From contig NZ_RCHN01000009.1 of assembly GCF_003671495.1 (NCBI RefSeq), positions 62,001 to 126,000 on the forward strand: a stretch of DNA of 64,000 bases, read 5' to 3'. Positions 15,859 to 23,823 of the stretch are shown in pieces; position 1 is the stretch's first letter, and each line of letters begins with the position of its first letter. This DNA is from Ketobacter sp. (lineage in GTDB: Bacteria; Pseudomonadota; Gammaproteobacteria; Pseudomonadales; Ketobacteraceae). The notes under the pieces are model-generated. The model did not search any database and had not been told where the DNA came from. It saw only the letters and a list, made by a program, of their open reading frames with translations. The position numbers and the translations under genes were made by a program.

Positions 15859-17733
15859 TCAGGAGCGCTTGGCTTTCTTGCCTTTTGAGCTGCCCCTGAA
15901 GCCGCTTCTGTCGTCGGCAAATTTCTTGGCTTTGGCGGCGGCGGGTTTGCGGCCGGGCTTACCGCCTGATTTGCCACCCGGTTTGCCGCCTTCTTTGCCG
16001 CGGCCGGCATCCCGGAACTTGCGTTTGTTAGGCGCCGGGGTGGCGTCCGGGGCTTCTTTGCCATAGCGGGTGATGCGGATCGGTGTGCCGCGCACCCGGA
16101 TCTTTTTCATCTGGTTAAACAGTTCTTTGGGCATGCCGGAAGGCAGGTCCACGGTGGAGAACTCATCCCGCAGGATAATGTCGCCGATAAAGGTGGATTC
16201 GATGCCCGCCTCGTTGGCAATGGCCCCCACGATATCCCGCGGCTTGACCCCGGAGCGGCGGCCCACTTCGATACGGAAACGTTCCATTTCCACGTCCGGG
16301 TAATCCGGCAGGGGATTGGGGGCGGTTTCGATGGGGGCTTCATCCTCCTGCAGTTCACCGCGACGGTTGGCGTTCTCCTCCCGGCTGCGTTCGCGGTTCT
16401 GCTTCATTTCCTCGGTGGGCTCCAGGGGGTGCTCGCTGTGCAGCATATTGATGAGCACGCCCGCCAGGTATTCCGGTTCGATCTCCAGATCATGGCAGCA
16501 CTGCTCCACCACCGACTGGATCATGGCAGAGGGGGCTTTGGCGGACTGTTCTGCCACCTGTTGTTTGAAACGTTCCACCCGTTGCTGCAGCACCACATCG
16601 TTGTTGGGAATCTGGGCTCGGGTGATCTGTTGCTTGATGTGACGCTCGATGGTTTTCAGCAGTCGGGTTTCGCGCTGGGTGATGAAGAGCACGGCCTCAC
16701 CATCCCGCCCGGCACGACCGGTACGACCGATGCGGTGCACATAGGATTCACTGTCATAGGGAATGTCGTAGTTCACCACGTGGCTGAAGCGATCCACGTC
16801 CAGACCCCGGGCCGCCACATCGGTGGCCACCAGAATGTCGAACTTGTTTTTCTTCAGGCCGTTGATGGTTTTTTCCCGTTGGTTCTGGCTGATGGCGCCA
16901 TGAATGGCTTCTGCCCGGTAACCCCAGGCATTCACTTTTTCCGCCACTTCGCTGGCGCTTTCCCGGGTACGTACAAACACAATCATGGCGTCAAAGCTGC
17001 GGGTTTCCAGGTAACGGCGCAAGGCTTCCGGCTTCTGGCGACCGTCCACCAGCCAATAGCTCTGGTCAATGCGATCCACGGTGGCGGTCTTGGCCTGGAT
17101 CACCACGTGCTGGGGATCGGTCAGGTACTTGTCCGCAATGCGTTTGATGGGGGCAGGCATGGTGGCGGAGAACAGCGCGGTCTGCTGTTCGCCGGAGCAG
17201 TGGCTGAGGATTTCTTCCACGTCTTCAATAAAGCCCATGCGCAGCATCTCATCGGCTTCGTCCAGCACCAGGGTTTTCACTTCGCTGATGTCCAGGCTGC
17301 CACGGCGCAGATGGTCCAGCAGTCGGCCGGGGGTGCCAACCACCACCTGCACGCCCTGCTTCAACAGTTTCAACTGGGGGCGAAAATCCTGGCCACCGTA
17401 GATCGGAGCGATGCGAAAACCTTTGCGATAGCGGGCATAGCGCTGAAACGCCTCCGCCACCTGAATGGCCAGCTCCCGGGTGGGGGCCATGATCAGGCCC
17501 TGGGGTTTGTGCAGGTCGTCTTCCAGTTTGGCCAGCAGGGGCAGGGCGAAGGCCGCCGTTTTGCCGGTGCCGGTCTGGGCCTGTCCGATCAGGTCTGCAC
17601 CACTCATGAACACCGGAATACTGGCCGCCTGAATGGGGGAAGGGGACTCATAACCCAGTTCGCTCAGGGTTTTAAGGACGAACTCGGGCATTCCCAGAGC
17701 TTCAAAGCTGGTGGTGTGTTCGGTGTCGGACAT
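15859..17733 (-). CDS. deaD: DEAD-box ATP-dependent RNA helicase DeaD/CsdA
   Basis: 624 residues with all helicase motifs: AQTGTGKT (52-59), DEAD (158-161), SAT near 190 and HRIGRTGRAGR near 331. These are followed by the DbpA-like RNA-binding domain (about 480-550) and a basic Gly/Lys-rich tail with short GGKP-type repeats. It unwinds RNA duplexes in ribosome assembly and mRNA turnover, especially in the cold. It is monocistronic with its own promoter-like sequence upstream. Length agrees with CsdA (about 610-660). Confidence 0.97.
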   Translation of the reverse strand: MSDTEHTTSFEALGMPEFVLKTLSELGYESPSPIQAASIPVFMSGADLIGQAQTGTGKTAAFALPLLAKLEDDLHKPQGLIMAPTRELAIQVAEAFQRYARYRKGFRIAPIYGGQDFRPQLKLLKQGVQVVVGTPGRLLDHLRRGSLDISEVKTLVLDEADEMLRMGFIEDVEEILSHCSGEQQTALFSATMPAPIKRIADKYLTDPQHVVIQAKTATVDRIDQSYWLVDGRQKPEALRRYLETRSFDAMIVFVRTRESASEVAEKVNAWGYRAEAIHGAISQNQREKTINGLKKNKFDILVATDVAARGLDVDRFSHVVNYDIPYDSESYVHRIGRTGRAGRDGEAVLFITQRETRLLKTIERHIKQQITRAQIPNNDVVLQQRVERFKQQVAEQSAKAPSAMIQSVVEQCCHDLEIEPEYLAGVLINMLHSEHPLEPTEEMKQNRERSREENANRRGELQEDEAPIETAPNPLPDYPDVEMERFRIEVGRRSGVKPRDIVGAIANEAGIESTFIGDIILRDEFSTVDLPSGMPKELFNQMKKIRVRGTPIRITRYGKEAPDATPAPNKRKFRDAGRGKEGGKPGGKSGGKPGRKPAAAKAKKFADDRSGFRGSSKGKKAKRS

Positions 17734-17775
17734 GGGGTGGACCTATCGGTGGGGCGAATTTCAAAGAGGCGCGAT

Positions 17776-17804
17776 TATACGCACATTAATCAAGGAACTG
17801 AAAC
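17776..17804 (-). promoter_or_regulatory. Probable sigma-70 promoter of deaD
   Basis: On the minus strand, TATAAT (17776-17781) is preceded by a 17-base spacer and TTCAGT (17799-17804), a 3-of-6 match to the -35 box. It would give a leader of about 35 bases before the deaD ATG. The rest of the 268-base gap up to 18001 shows no gene. Confidence 0.5.
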
Positions 17805-18001
17805 GAATTCTAGATGATCTTGCAGGGATTTGCCGCCGGCCGCAGGAATCCCAATTTAAACAAGGACTTCTCTTGGGGAACCCGTTTCGGCGGGGCATCG
17901 TCTGGTCCCAATGGCGCCCCTTCTTGGCCAGTTCAGGGTGTAGCGCTATGAGATACTTGCGCAATCTGGTTGAGCAAATCCGTTGAAAAAGGTGGCCCCG
18001 T

Positions 18002-18946
18002 ATGCAGCGAAACGTTCCATTGTCCCTACTGCCCTGGCTCCTGGTGGGAGCGGCATTGCTGTCCTGCCTGTGGTGGCTGATGGTTGCTGATCCAGTCCTG
18101 GAGTCTGCGCCGTCGCCCACCCAGGCAATCCCTGGCAAGGTGGCGGAATCTTCGGCCATTTCCTCTGTACTCGCCCCGCCCCCGTCCCCGTCCCCTTATA
18201 TGCACATGCCCGGCACCATCGCCGCCTCATGGGATTGGTCAAACATCCAGGCGAACAGCACGGCCGCTGCGGCCCCCGTTTTCGATGTGGAGGCCATCTA
18301 TCGCACCCTGCAGCGGGTCAGGCTGGATGAGAGCGGTCACCTTATACTGGACCCGGTGGCCCTCCAGGCTCTGAACCAGGCGCTGGACTACTCCGGTGTG
18401 GACTGGACCGAGGCAAATCTCAAAACCTTTCAGGACATTGTGCAGCAGGGTCTACCCGCCACCGCAGGGGAACAGGCGGTGCAATTGATCGGGGATTTTC
18501 ACCAGTATCTCAACGCCAAACAGCAATGGCTTGAGCTGATGGGGGATGCGGATTCCATGGCCGATCACATGGCCGGCTTTGAGGCGTTGGTGGAGCTGCG
18601 GCGCACCTACCTGGGGGAGGAGGTGGCCCGTCAGCTGTTTGCCCAGGAAGAAGCCGAAGCCCGTTACATGATTCAGAGCATGGCCATGGCGAGCGATCTC
18701 GCCCTGTCGACAGAAGACAAGCGACGGCGTCAGCAATCGCTGCACCAGGCGTTGTCCGAGCGGGTACCGGCCATTCCCGATTGGGAGGCTCGATACCAGT
18801 ATTACGCGGCGGAAAAGGCACGCCTGCTGCAATCCGGGCTGCCACCAGCGGACGTGCAGCAACAGATGAACGAACTGTTGGACCGCCATTTCACCCTGGC
18901 GGAACAGGCCCAGGCGGCCCACCTGAAACTGGATCAACTGCGCTGA
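18002..18946 (+). CDS. Lipase-chaperone-like (LifO family) membrane-anchored protein
   Basis: 314 residues: N-terminal membrane anchor (about 10-30), Pro-rich linker and an all-helical periplasmic domain. Two stretches match the steric-foldase family LifO: LDESGHLILDPVALQALNQ followed by LDYSG (the place of the signature RxxFDYxLSALGE, here degenerate), and RRTYLGEEVARQLFAQEEA. LifO proteins fold a cognate secreted lipase normally encoded next door, but no classical lipase gene adjoins. AGGTGG precedes the ATG. Its stop overlaps the next gene by one base (TGATG), starting a four-gene unit. Confidence 0.78.
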   Translation: MQRNVPLSLLPWLLVGAALLSCLWWLMVADPVLESAPSPTQAIPGKVAESSAISSVLAPPPSPSPYMHMPGTIAASWDWSNIQANSTAAAAPVFDVEAIYRTLQRVRLDESGHLILDPVALQALNQALDYSGVDWTEANLKTFQDIVQQGLPATAGEQAVQLIGDFHQYLNAKQQWLELMGDADSMADHMAGFEALVELRRTYLGEEVARQLFAQEEAEARYMIQSMAMASDLALSTEDKRRRQQSLHQALSERVPAIPDWEARYQYYAAEKARLLQSGLPPADVQQQMNELLDRHFTLAEQAQAAHLKLDQLR

Positions 18947-19620
18947 TGCCAATGGCCGGGCCAGGGGGGAGGTTACGCACGCTGGCCTGCGTCCTGCTGG
19001 CCGTTGCCATGCTGGGGCAGTGGGCGCACTGGAAAGAGCAGCGCCATAGTCGGAACTTTAGCTTTGCTGCATCGGCCCACCAGTGGGTACAGCCCGACAG
19101 ACTGGGGGGGGCCTTCCCCCAGCTTATTGCTCCACAACGTTGGTCGCTGGACTATGCCCCCCTGGAAAGCCGGCTCTGGTCCCGGTCGGCTGATCTCTTG
19201 AACGAGTTTGCATCGAGCGGATCTGTGTCGAGCTGGTCTGTTTCGAAATGGTCCGTGCAGCTGGATGAATTGGATGCGCTGGTGGCGTTGTTGCCGGAAA
19301 CCCTGACCCACGGGGAGGAGCGGCGCCTGCAATTCCTGTTGCGCCGGAGTGTGCCCGGGCCACAGGGGGAGGCGTGGGCTGAGCTGCTGCCCCGTTATGC
19401 ACGCTATCGGGCGGCGCTACGGGCAGTGACCATGCCCCCCAAACCAGATGGTCGCCACAACCGGTCGGCACTCGACGTAGCTCAGGCGCGATTCCTGCGC
19501 ACCCGTGAGTTGCGGCGCCGCTATCTGGGGGAAACCTGGCACCGGCGCCTGTTCGCCGGGCAGGAAGCCACCACCCGCGATCTGTTGCAGCGGATGCAGG
19601 CCCAGCGGGCATCCCGTTGA
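18946..19620 (+). CDS. Second, shorter lipase-chaperone-like protein
   Basis: 224 residues: one N-terminal hydrophobic helix (about 10-28), then a helical domain. The segment LRRRYLGETWHRRLFAGQEA repeats the LifO-like motif of the preceding gene almost residue for residue, while the region corresponding to the FDY signature is missing or unrecognisable. It looks like a diverged, truncated duplicate. In its middle are four 15-base repeats coding SSGSV, SSWSV and SKWSV. It is coupled to both neighbours: TGATG with the gene before, and a 4-base overlap with the Lnt-like gene after. Function unknown. Confidence 0.7.
   Translation: MPMAGPGGRLRTLACVLLAVAMLGQWAHWKEQRHSRNFSFAASAHQWVQPDRLGGAFPQLIAPQRWSLDYAPLESRLWSRSADLLNEFASSGSVSSWSVSKWSVQLDELDALVALLPETLTHGEERRLQFLLRRSVPGPQGEAWAELLPRYARYRAALRAVTMPPKPDGRHNRSALDVAQARFLRTRELRRRYLGETWHRRLFAGQEATTRDLLQRMQAQRASR
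19198..19257 (+). repeat. In-frame 15-base repeats in the second chaperone-like gene
   Basis: Three clear units start at 19213, 19228 and 19243: tcgagcggatctgtg, tcgagctggtctgtt and tcgaaatggtccgtg. A fourth at 19198 (ttgaacgagtttgca) differs from the first only by transitions. The array codes a Ser/Trp-rich pentapeptide series, out of character with the surrounding helical sequence. Confidence 0.65.
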
Positions 19621-21284
19621 GGTCCGGCACTGACCTTGACCGGGCGCGCACTTGGCCATGGGCCTGGCCCTGGCGCGCGGCAGTATCGGTGGTGGCCGGA
19701 ATCCTGTTGGCGCTGCCGTATCTGCACGCCGATTTATACCTGCTCAGTTGGGTGGCCTTTGTGCCCTGGTTGTGGGTGTGCCGTCAGCAGTCGTTGTGGC
19801 AGCGTTATGGGTTGGGATTGGCCTTTGGCCTGGGCTGTTATGTCACGGCCACCTATTGGGTGGTGGATTTCCTCATGCTGTTCAAGCAGTACGGTGGTCT
19901 GCGTGCAGTGCTGTGGAGCGCGCTGTTCTGGCTTTACAGCGCGCATTTGCCAGCGCTGTTGGCGGTGGCTTTGGGGTGGTTCGAGCAGCGTCAAGGCTTG
20001 TCTAACCAGGCTCTGTCCAATCAGGCTGTGTCTAATGCGCTCCGCTGCGAGCTGATGGTGTTTCCCCTGCTGGTTGTGCTGTTGTATGCCCATTTTCCCA
20101 TGTTGTTTCCCAGCCAGCTGGGGGAGAGCCAGAGCCGGTTTCTGTTGGCGTTGCAGGGCGTGGATCGGTTCGGTGTCTACGGCCTGGACGCAATCATTGC
20201 GCTGGTGAATATGCTGCTGTTACGGGCCCTGTTGATGGGGCGCAGCGGGTATCGCGCGGCATCGAACTGGCTAGGCCTGATGGTGGTGTTGGCGTGGTTT
20301 GGTTACGGCGCGCTGGCGCTGCCGCATTGGCAACAGCAGGTGGCGTTGTGGCCGCGGCTGGCCGTGGGCCTGGTGCAGCCCAATGAGCCGCCTTCCGTTG
20401 TGCCACCACCACCCTATGCCGGCTACAGTCGGGCTTATCCCCCGGCCATGGAGATGAGCGGGCGCCTGGTGGCTGCGGGGGCAGAACTGGTGATCTGGCC
20501 GGAGTCCGCCTACAAAGGCTATTTTGATGAGCCCGCGGTGGCGACGGCTTTCCGCAGTGAGGTGCAGGCCTTGGGCATCCACCTCATGCTGCAGGACATT
20601 GAACGCAGCGCCGACGTTCAGTTCAACACGCTGACGCTGGTGAATGCCGCCGGCGTCGAGCGGGGCCGCTATCGCAAAATGAAGCGGGTGGCCTTCGGCG
20701 AGTACGTGCCCCTGGTCAGCGACGTGCCCTGGCTGCGGCAGCGGGTGGAGGAGTTCTTCGGTGCCTTTCTCAATGAAATTGCCGCCGGCAGCCAACGGGT
20801 TCAGTTCCAGATGGGGCAACTCACCCTGGTGCCCCTGATCTGCTATGAAACCCTGTTTCCGCAGTTTGTGGCGGACAGCCTGGCGGCGGTGGACACACCG
20901 GCAGTGTTGGTGGCGGTGTCCAGTAACGCCTGGTTTGGTGCCACCCGGCAGCCGTTTCAGCATGTGGGCTCGGCGGTGTTGCGGGCGGTGGAAAACCGGG
21001 TGTCCATGCTGCATGTGGTGAACAACGGCCCGTCCACCGCGGTGACGCCGGACGGTCGGGTGCTGCTGCAGACCGACTTTCGCCAGGCCGGAGGGTATCG
21101 GGTGGACCTGCCTTATGAGTCTCGAACTGCGGATTCCTCAGGTGCGTCTTCTGCCGGCCATGATGCGGTGGGGCGACCGGTTTGGCATCCCCGTTGGTTC
21201 CTGGTTTGCACCTATGGCCTGGCGGGCCTGTGCCTGCTGTTGGCGCTGGTGCGGCGGCCTTGTGTCCACCGGGGGCCTGTATAA
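19617..21284 (+). CDS. Apolipoprotein N-acyltransferase-like protein (Lnt paralogue)
   Basis: 555 residues: about seven N-terminal membrane helices, a nitrilase-fold periplasmic domain and a final C-terminal helix. The nitrilase triad is visible as Glu in WPESAY, Lys in RKMKRVAFGEYVP and Cys in LICYET, so it should be an active acyltransferase. Lnt adds the third acyl chain to lipoproteins. Its setting behind two lipase-chaperone-like genes rather than next to the usual ybeX/corC suggests a specialised second copy. The start is TTG 19617, overlapping the previous stop (TTGA); no better start is seen before the first helix. A 15-base repeat codes LSNQA LSNQA VSNAL between helices. Confidence 0.88.
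   Translation: MRSGTDLDRARTWPWAWPWRAAVSVVAGILLALPYLHADLYLLSWVAFVPWLWVCRQQSLWQRYGLGLAFGLGCYVTATYWVVDFLMLFKQYGGLRAVLWSALFWLYSAHLPALLAVALGWFEQRQGLSNQALSNQAVSNALRCELMVFPLLVVLLYAHFPMLFPSQLGESQSRFLLALQGVDRFGVYGLDAIIALVNMLLLRALLMGRSGYRAASNWLGLMVVLAWFGYGALALPHWQQQVALWPRLAVGLVQPNEPPSVVPPPPYAGYSRAYPPAMEMSGRLVAAGAELVIWPESAYKGYFDEPAVATAFRSEVQALGIHLMLQDIERSADVQFNTLTLVNAAGVERGRYRKMKRVAFGEYVPLVSDVPWLRQRVEEFFGAFLNEIAAGSQRVQFQMGQLTLVPLICYETLFPQFVADSLAAVDTPAVLVAVSSNAWFGATRQPFQHVGSAVLRAVENRVSMLHVVNNGPSTAVTPDGRVLLQTDFRQAGGYRVDLPYESRTADSSGASSAGHDAVGRPVWHPRWFLVCTYGLAGLCLLLALVRRPCVHRGPV
19998..20042 (+). repeat. In-frame 15-base repeats in the Lnt-like gene
   Basis: Units ttgtctaaccaggct, ctgtccaatcaggct and gtgtctaatgcgctc start at 19998, 20013 and 20028. 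The first two code the same pentapeptide LSNQA with synonymous differences; the third is diverged. They fall in a loop between membrane helices. Confidence 0.65.
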
Positions 21285-21318
21285 CAATAGCCCCTCATGT
21301 AGCAACCGGTGACAGCGT

Positions 21319-23166
21319 TTGAATCAGCAACATCGCCTTGCATTACCCGCGGGGAACACCATTCATTGGTATGAGATTGAATCGGTGTTGGGGAAAGGGG
21401 GATTCGGCATTACCTATCTGGCCAGGGATAAGAATCTGGATAAAGCCGTGGCCATCAAAGAATTCCTGCCCACTGAGTTCGCCACCCGTGATCCGGATCT
21501 GACGGTGCATCCGGACTCTGCCCAGAATCAGGAATTGTTTCGTTGGGGATTGACCCGCTTCATTGAAGAGGCGCGGGTGCTGTCCCGTTTTGAACACCCC
21601 AATATTGTTCGCGTGTTCACGGTGTTCGAAGAGAACAACACCGGCTACATGGTGATGGCCTATGAACAGGGTCGCAGTCTGAAGGCGCTACTGAATGCTG
21701 AGGGAACCTTGTCGCAGGAGCGTCTGCTGAGTGTGCTGATGCCCATCCTTGACGGGCTGCAGCGAGTGCACGCCAAGCAGTTTATCCACCGCGACATCAA
21801 GCCCGATAATATTTATCTGCGGGACGACGGCACGCCGGTGCTGCTGGACTTCGGCTCTGCCCGGCAGGCCATTGAAGGCGAAAGTCGTACCATGACCACC
21901 ATGGTGTCACCGGGCTATGCGCCGTTTGAACAGTATCATGCCAAAGGCGAAGAGCAGGGGCCCTGGACCGACATTTACAGCCTGGGGGCAACCGCCTTTC
22001 GCGCCATCAGTGGCATCAATCCGGTGGACGCGGTGACCCGCAGCCGGGCGTTGCTGGAAGGCAAACCGGACCCGCAACCCCTGTTGCAGCCGCAACAGTA
22101 TCCCGATTATGCGCCGGCGCTGCTGGCGGCCGTCAACCATGCCCTGTGCTTCCGCATGGCGGATCGCCCCCAGAACCTGGAGCAGTGGCGGCAGGAGATG
22201 CAGGCCGGTGATGACGCCACGGTGATGGTCGATCACGGCTTGCGCTCTGCACCCACTGCCTTGGCTTCCAGTCATTCTGCTGGCAACAGCCGTCCCCTGC
22301 GTCCAGTCCCATGGGTTGCGGGTGCCCTGCTGGTGTGTGCACTGGCCGGGTTGGGATACTACCAATGGTCATCCCCTGAGGGACGTGACGCAGCGACCGC
22401 CGGCAGTGTCGTGAATAATCCAGTGCAGGTCGAGTCAGGTCAAACTGAGTCGGGTCGAACTGAGCCAGGCCCTGGCGAGGCATTGCTTATCCCGGAACCA
22501 CATCAGCAACAGGCCCTCCAGAAATCCGAGCCGCAAGCCAAGGCAGAAAAAGAAGCGGCAGAACGGCTGACAGAAGAGGCCCGCGAGCAAGCGGAATTGC
22601 GCCAGGCAGAGGCAGAACGCAAAGCACAGGAAGCGCGCCAGGCAGAAGCGGCCCGGCAAGTCGAATTGAAACGCCAGCAGGAATTGGAAGCACGGATTGC
22701 CCAGTCCAAAGCGGAATTTGCCAAACGACAGGGCAACAAATTCGATCCTTACAGTAGCAATGATTACCCCGTGGCCAAACCGCTCACCGGCAGCACCACC
22801 ATCAAGGTGCCCGCCAGCACCAAAGCCTGGACCAGCTCCGGCGTTTTGATTGAACGTGGAAAAACCTACAGTATTTCCGCCCACGGCCAATGGAGCGTCG
22901 GCAAATCCTGCAAGAGCACCGACGCCAGTGGTGAAGGTGTTTATACCCTGGCCTGTTGGGATCTCGGTGGCCAGGTGGTGGCGGGCTTTAGCCACAGTGC
23001 ATTGGTGGGCAAGATCGGCAAAGGTACGCTGCCGTTCTTTGTGGGGAACCGTTTTACCTTCACCGCAGAGCAGGACGGCGGTTTGTATTTCATGGTCAAC
23101 GATGCGGCGGCGACGTTCAACGATAACAGCGGTGCGTTGGATGTGACCATCACGTACCAACATTAG
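21319..23166 (+). CDS. Membrane Ser/Thr protein kinase with C-terminal LecA-like domain
   Basis: 615 residues. The kinase domain (about 17-290) has GKGGFG (25-30), Lys47, HRD (157-159) and DFG (177-179), so it should be catalytically active. A membrane helix follows (about 331-349), then a Glu/Ala/Arg-rich coiled coil (395-470). A final 125-residue domain resembles the Pseudomonas galactophilic lectin PA-IL (LecA), including ALVGKIGKGTLP and VNDAAATFNDNSG at the position of the Ca/sugar-binding loop. The last domain would face the periplasm and could sense a ligand. The start is TTG 21319, just after an in-frame stop; no ATG precedes the kinase domain. It lies 34 bases after the Lnt-like gene, probably in the same operon. 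Confidence 0.88.
   Translation: MNQQHRLALPAGNTIHWYEIESVLGKGGFGITYLARDKNLDKAVAIKEFLPTEFATRDPDLTVHPDSAQNQELFRWGLTRFIEEARVLSRFEHPNIVRVFTVFEENNTGYMVMAYEQGRSLKALLNAEGTLSQERLLSVLMPILDGLQRVHAKQFIHRDIKPDNIYLRDDGTPVLLDFGSARQAIEGESRTMTTMVSPGYAPFEQYHAKGEEQGPWTDIYSLGATAFRAISGINPVDAVTRSRALLEGKPDPQPLLQPQQYPDYAPALLAAVNHALCFRMADRPQNLEQWRQEMQAGDDATVMVDHGLRSAPTALASSHSAGNSRPLRPVPWVAGALLVCALAGLGYYQWSSPEGRDAATAGSVVNNPVQVESGQTESGRTEPGPGEALLIPEPHQQQALQKSEPQAKAEKEAAERLTEEAREQAELRQAEAERKAQEARQAEAARQVELKRQQELEARIAQSKAEFAKRQGNKFDPYSSNDYPVAKPLTGSTTIKVPASTKAWTSSGVLIERGKTYSISAHGQWSVGKSCKSTDASGEGVYTLACWDLGGQVVAGFSHSALVGKIGKGTLPFFVGNRFTFTAEQDGGLYFMVNDAAATFNDNSGALDVTITYQH
22432..22476 (+). repeat. In-frame 15-base repeats in the kinase linker
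   Basis: Units gagtcaggtcaaact, gagtcgggtcgaact and gagccaggccctggc start at 22432, 22447 and 22462, coding ESGQT, ESGRT and EPGPG between the membrane helix and the coiled coil. Confidence 0.65.
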
Positions 23167-23197
23167 ACCCAGGTTAAAACAACGGTCAGAACAGGGA

Positions 23198-23683
23198 TTA
23201 CCGGCCCGCTGCCCGCACCTCCTTGATCAGCGCGTTGAAGGCGTCCGGGTCGTCCAGTTGCTGTGGAATCAATTGATAGCGGACTTCGCCCATAGCACCC
23301 GCCACCGTCACATCCAGAATCCGGTCCCCGGTGAGAATGGCCTTGAGGGGGCCCTGCAACGGCAGATCCTGCCCGCTGTAAATGCCCTTGGCTTCCTCCT
23401 GGAACGGGGTGATCACCACCATGCCCGGTTTGATCTTGAAAATCAGCAGATGATTCCAACCCTCGATGGCGTAAATGCGGCCGCGGTCAATGCGCACAAT
23501 CTTGGCCAGCGATGAAATGGACCACAAGCCATCCACCGGGGTGACCTTGCCCGGTTTGACTTCCACAATGGACGGCAGAAACGCACCCACTTCGGGGACT
23601 TGCATGGTTTGGGCGTGAGTCGTGCTGCCCAGCATCATGGTCAGGCAAAGGGTAAAGACGGTGATCAGCGGCAAGCGTGGCAT
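23198..23683 (-). CDS. Exported protein of unknown function
   Basis: 161 residues with a clear signal peptide ending near THAQT, then a soluble periplasmic domain with mixed beta pattern and no cysteines. I do not recognise the family. It converges on the kinase gene with a 31-base gap, and it lies downstream of hemL on the same strand but 140 bases away, so it is probably separate. Coding is supported by the signal peptide and by a codon pattern like its neighbours. Confidence 0.75.
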   Translation of the reverse strand: MPRLPLITVFTLCLTMMLGSTTHAQTMQVPEVGAFLPSIVEVKPGKVTPVDGLWSISSLAKIVRIDRGRIYAIEGWNHLLIFKIKPGMVVITPFQEEAKGIYSGQDLPLQGPLKAILTGDRILDVTVAGAMGEVRYQLIPQQLDDPDAFNALIKEVRAAGR

Positions 23684-23771
23684 GTGGTTTCCAATCAGGT
23701 TAATGCAAGGTTGCGGATTCAGTGTTGCCTAGAACCTAACCAGATGCCGGTGGGATTTCAAGCGCAAAGGC

Positions 23772-23796
23772 CCCCTGTGACACTATGCCCCAGGGG
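23772..23796 (-). terminator. Weak hairpin downstream of hemL
   Basis: A six-base inverted repeat, CCCCTG and CAGGGG, with a 13-base loop lies 28-52 bases after the hemL stop on the minus strand, followed by a poor T-run (GCCTTTGCG). Low-confidence terminator. Confidence 0.3.
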
Positions 23797-23823
23797 AGTT
23801 GTGAAAAATTACCGGGTTCACTC

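Noticed and set aside
15959..16030. GGKP-type repeats in the deaD tail as another member of the 15-base family
   Set aside because: Period is about 12 bases and the basic Gly/Lys tail is usual in this helicase family.
16429..17817. Long plus-strand frame over deaD
   Set aside because: Shadow of the helicase gene, His/Gly/Gln-rich composition.
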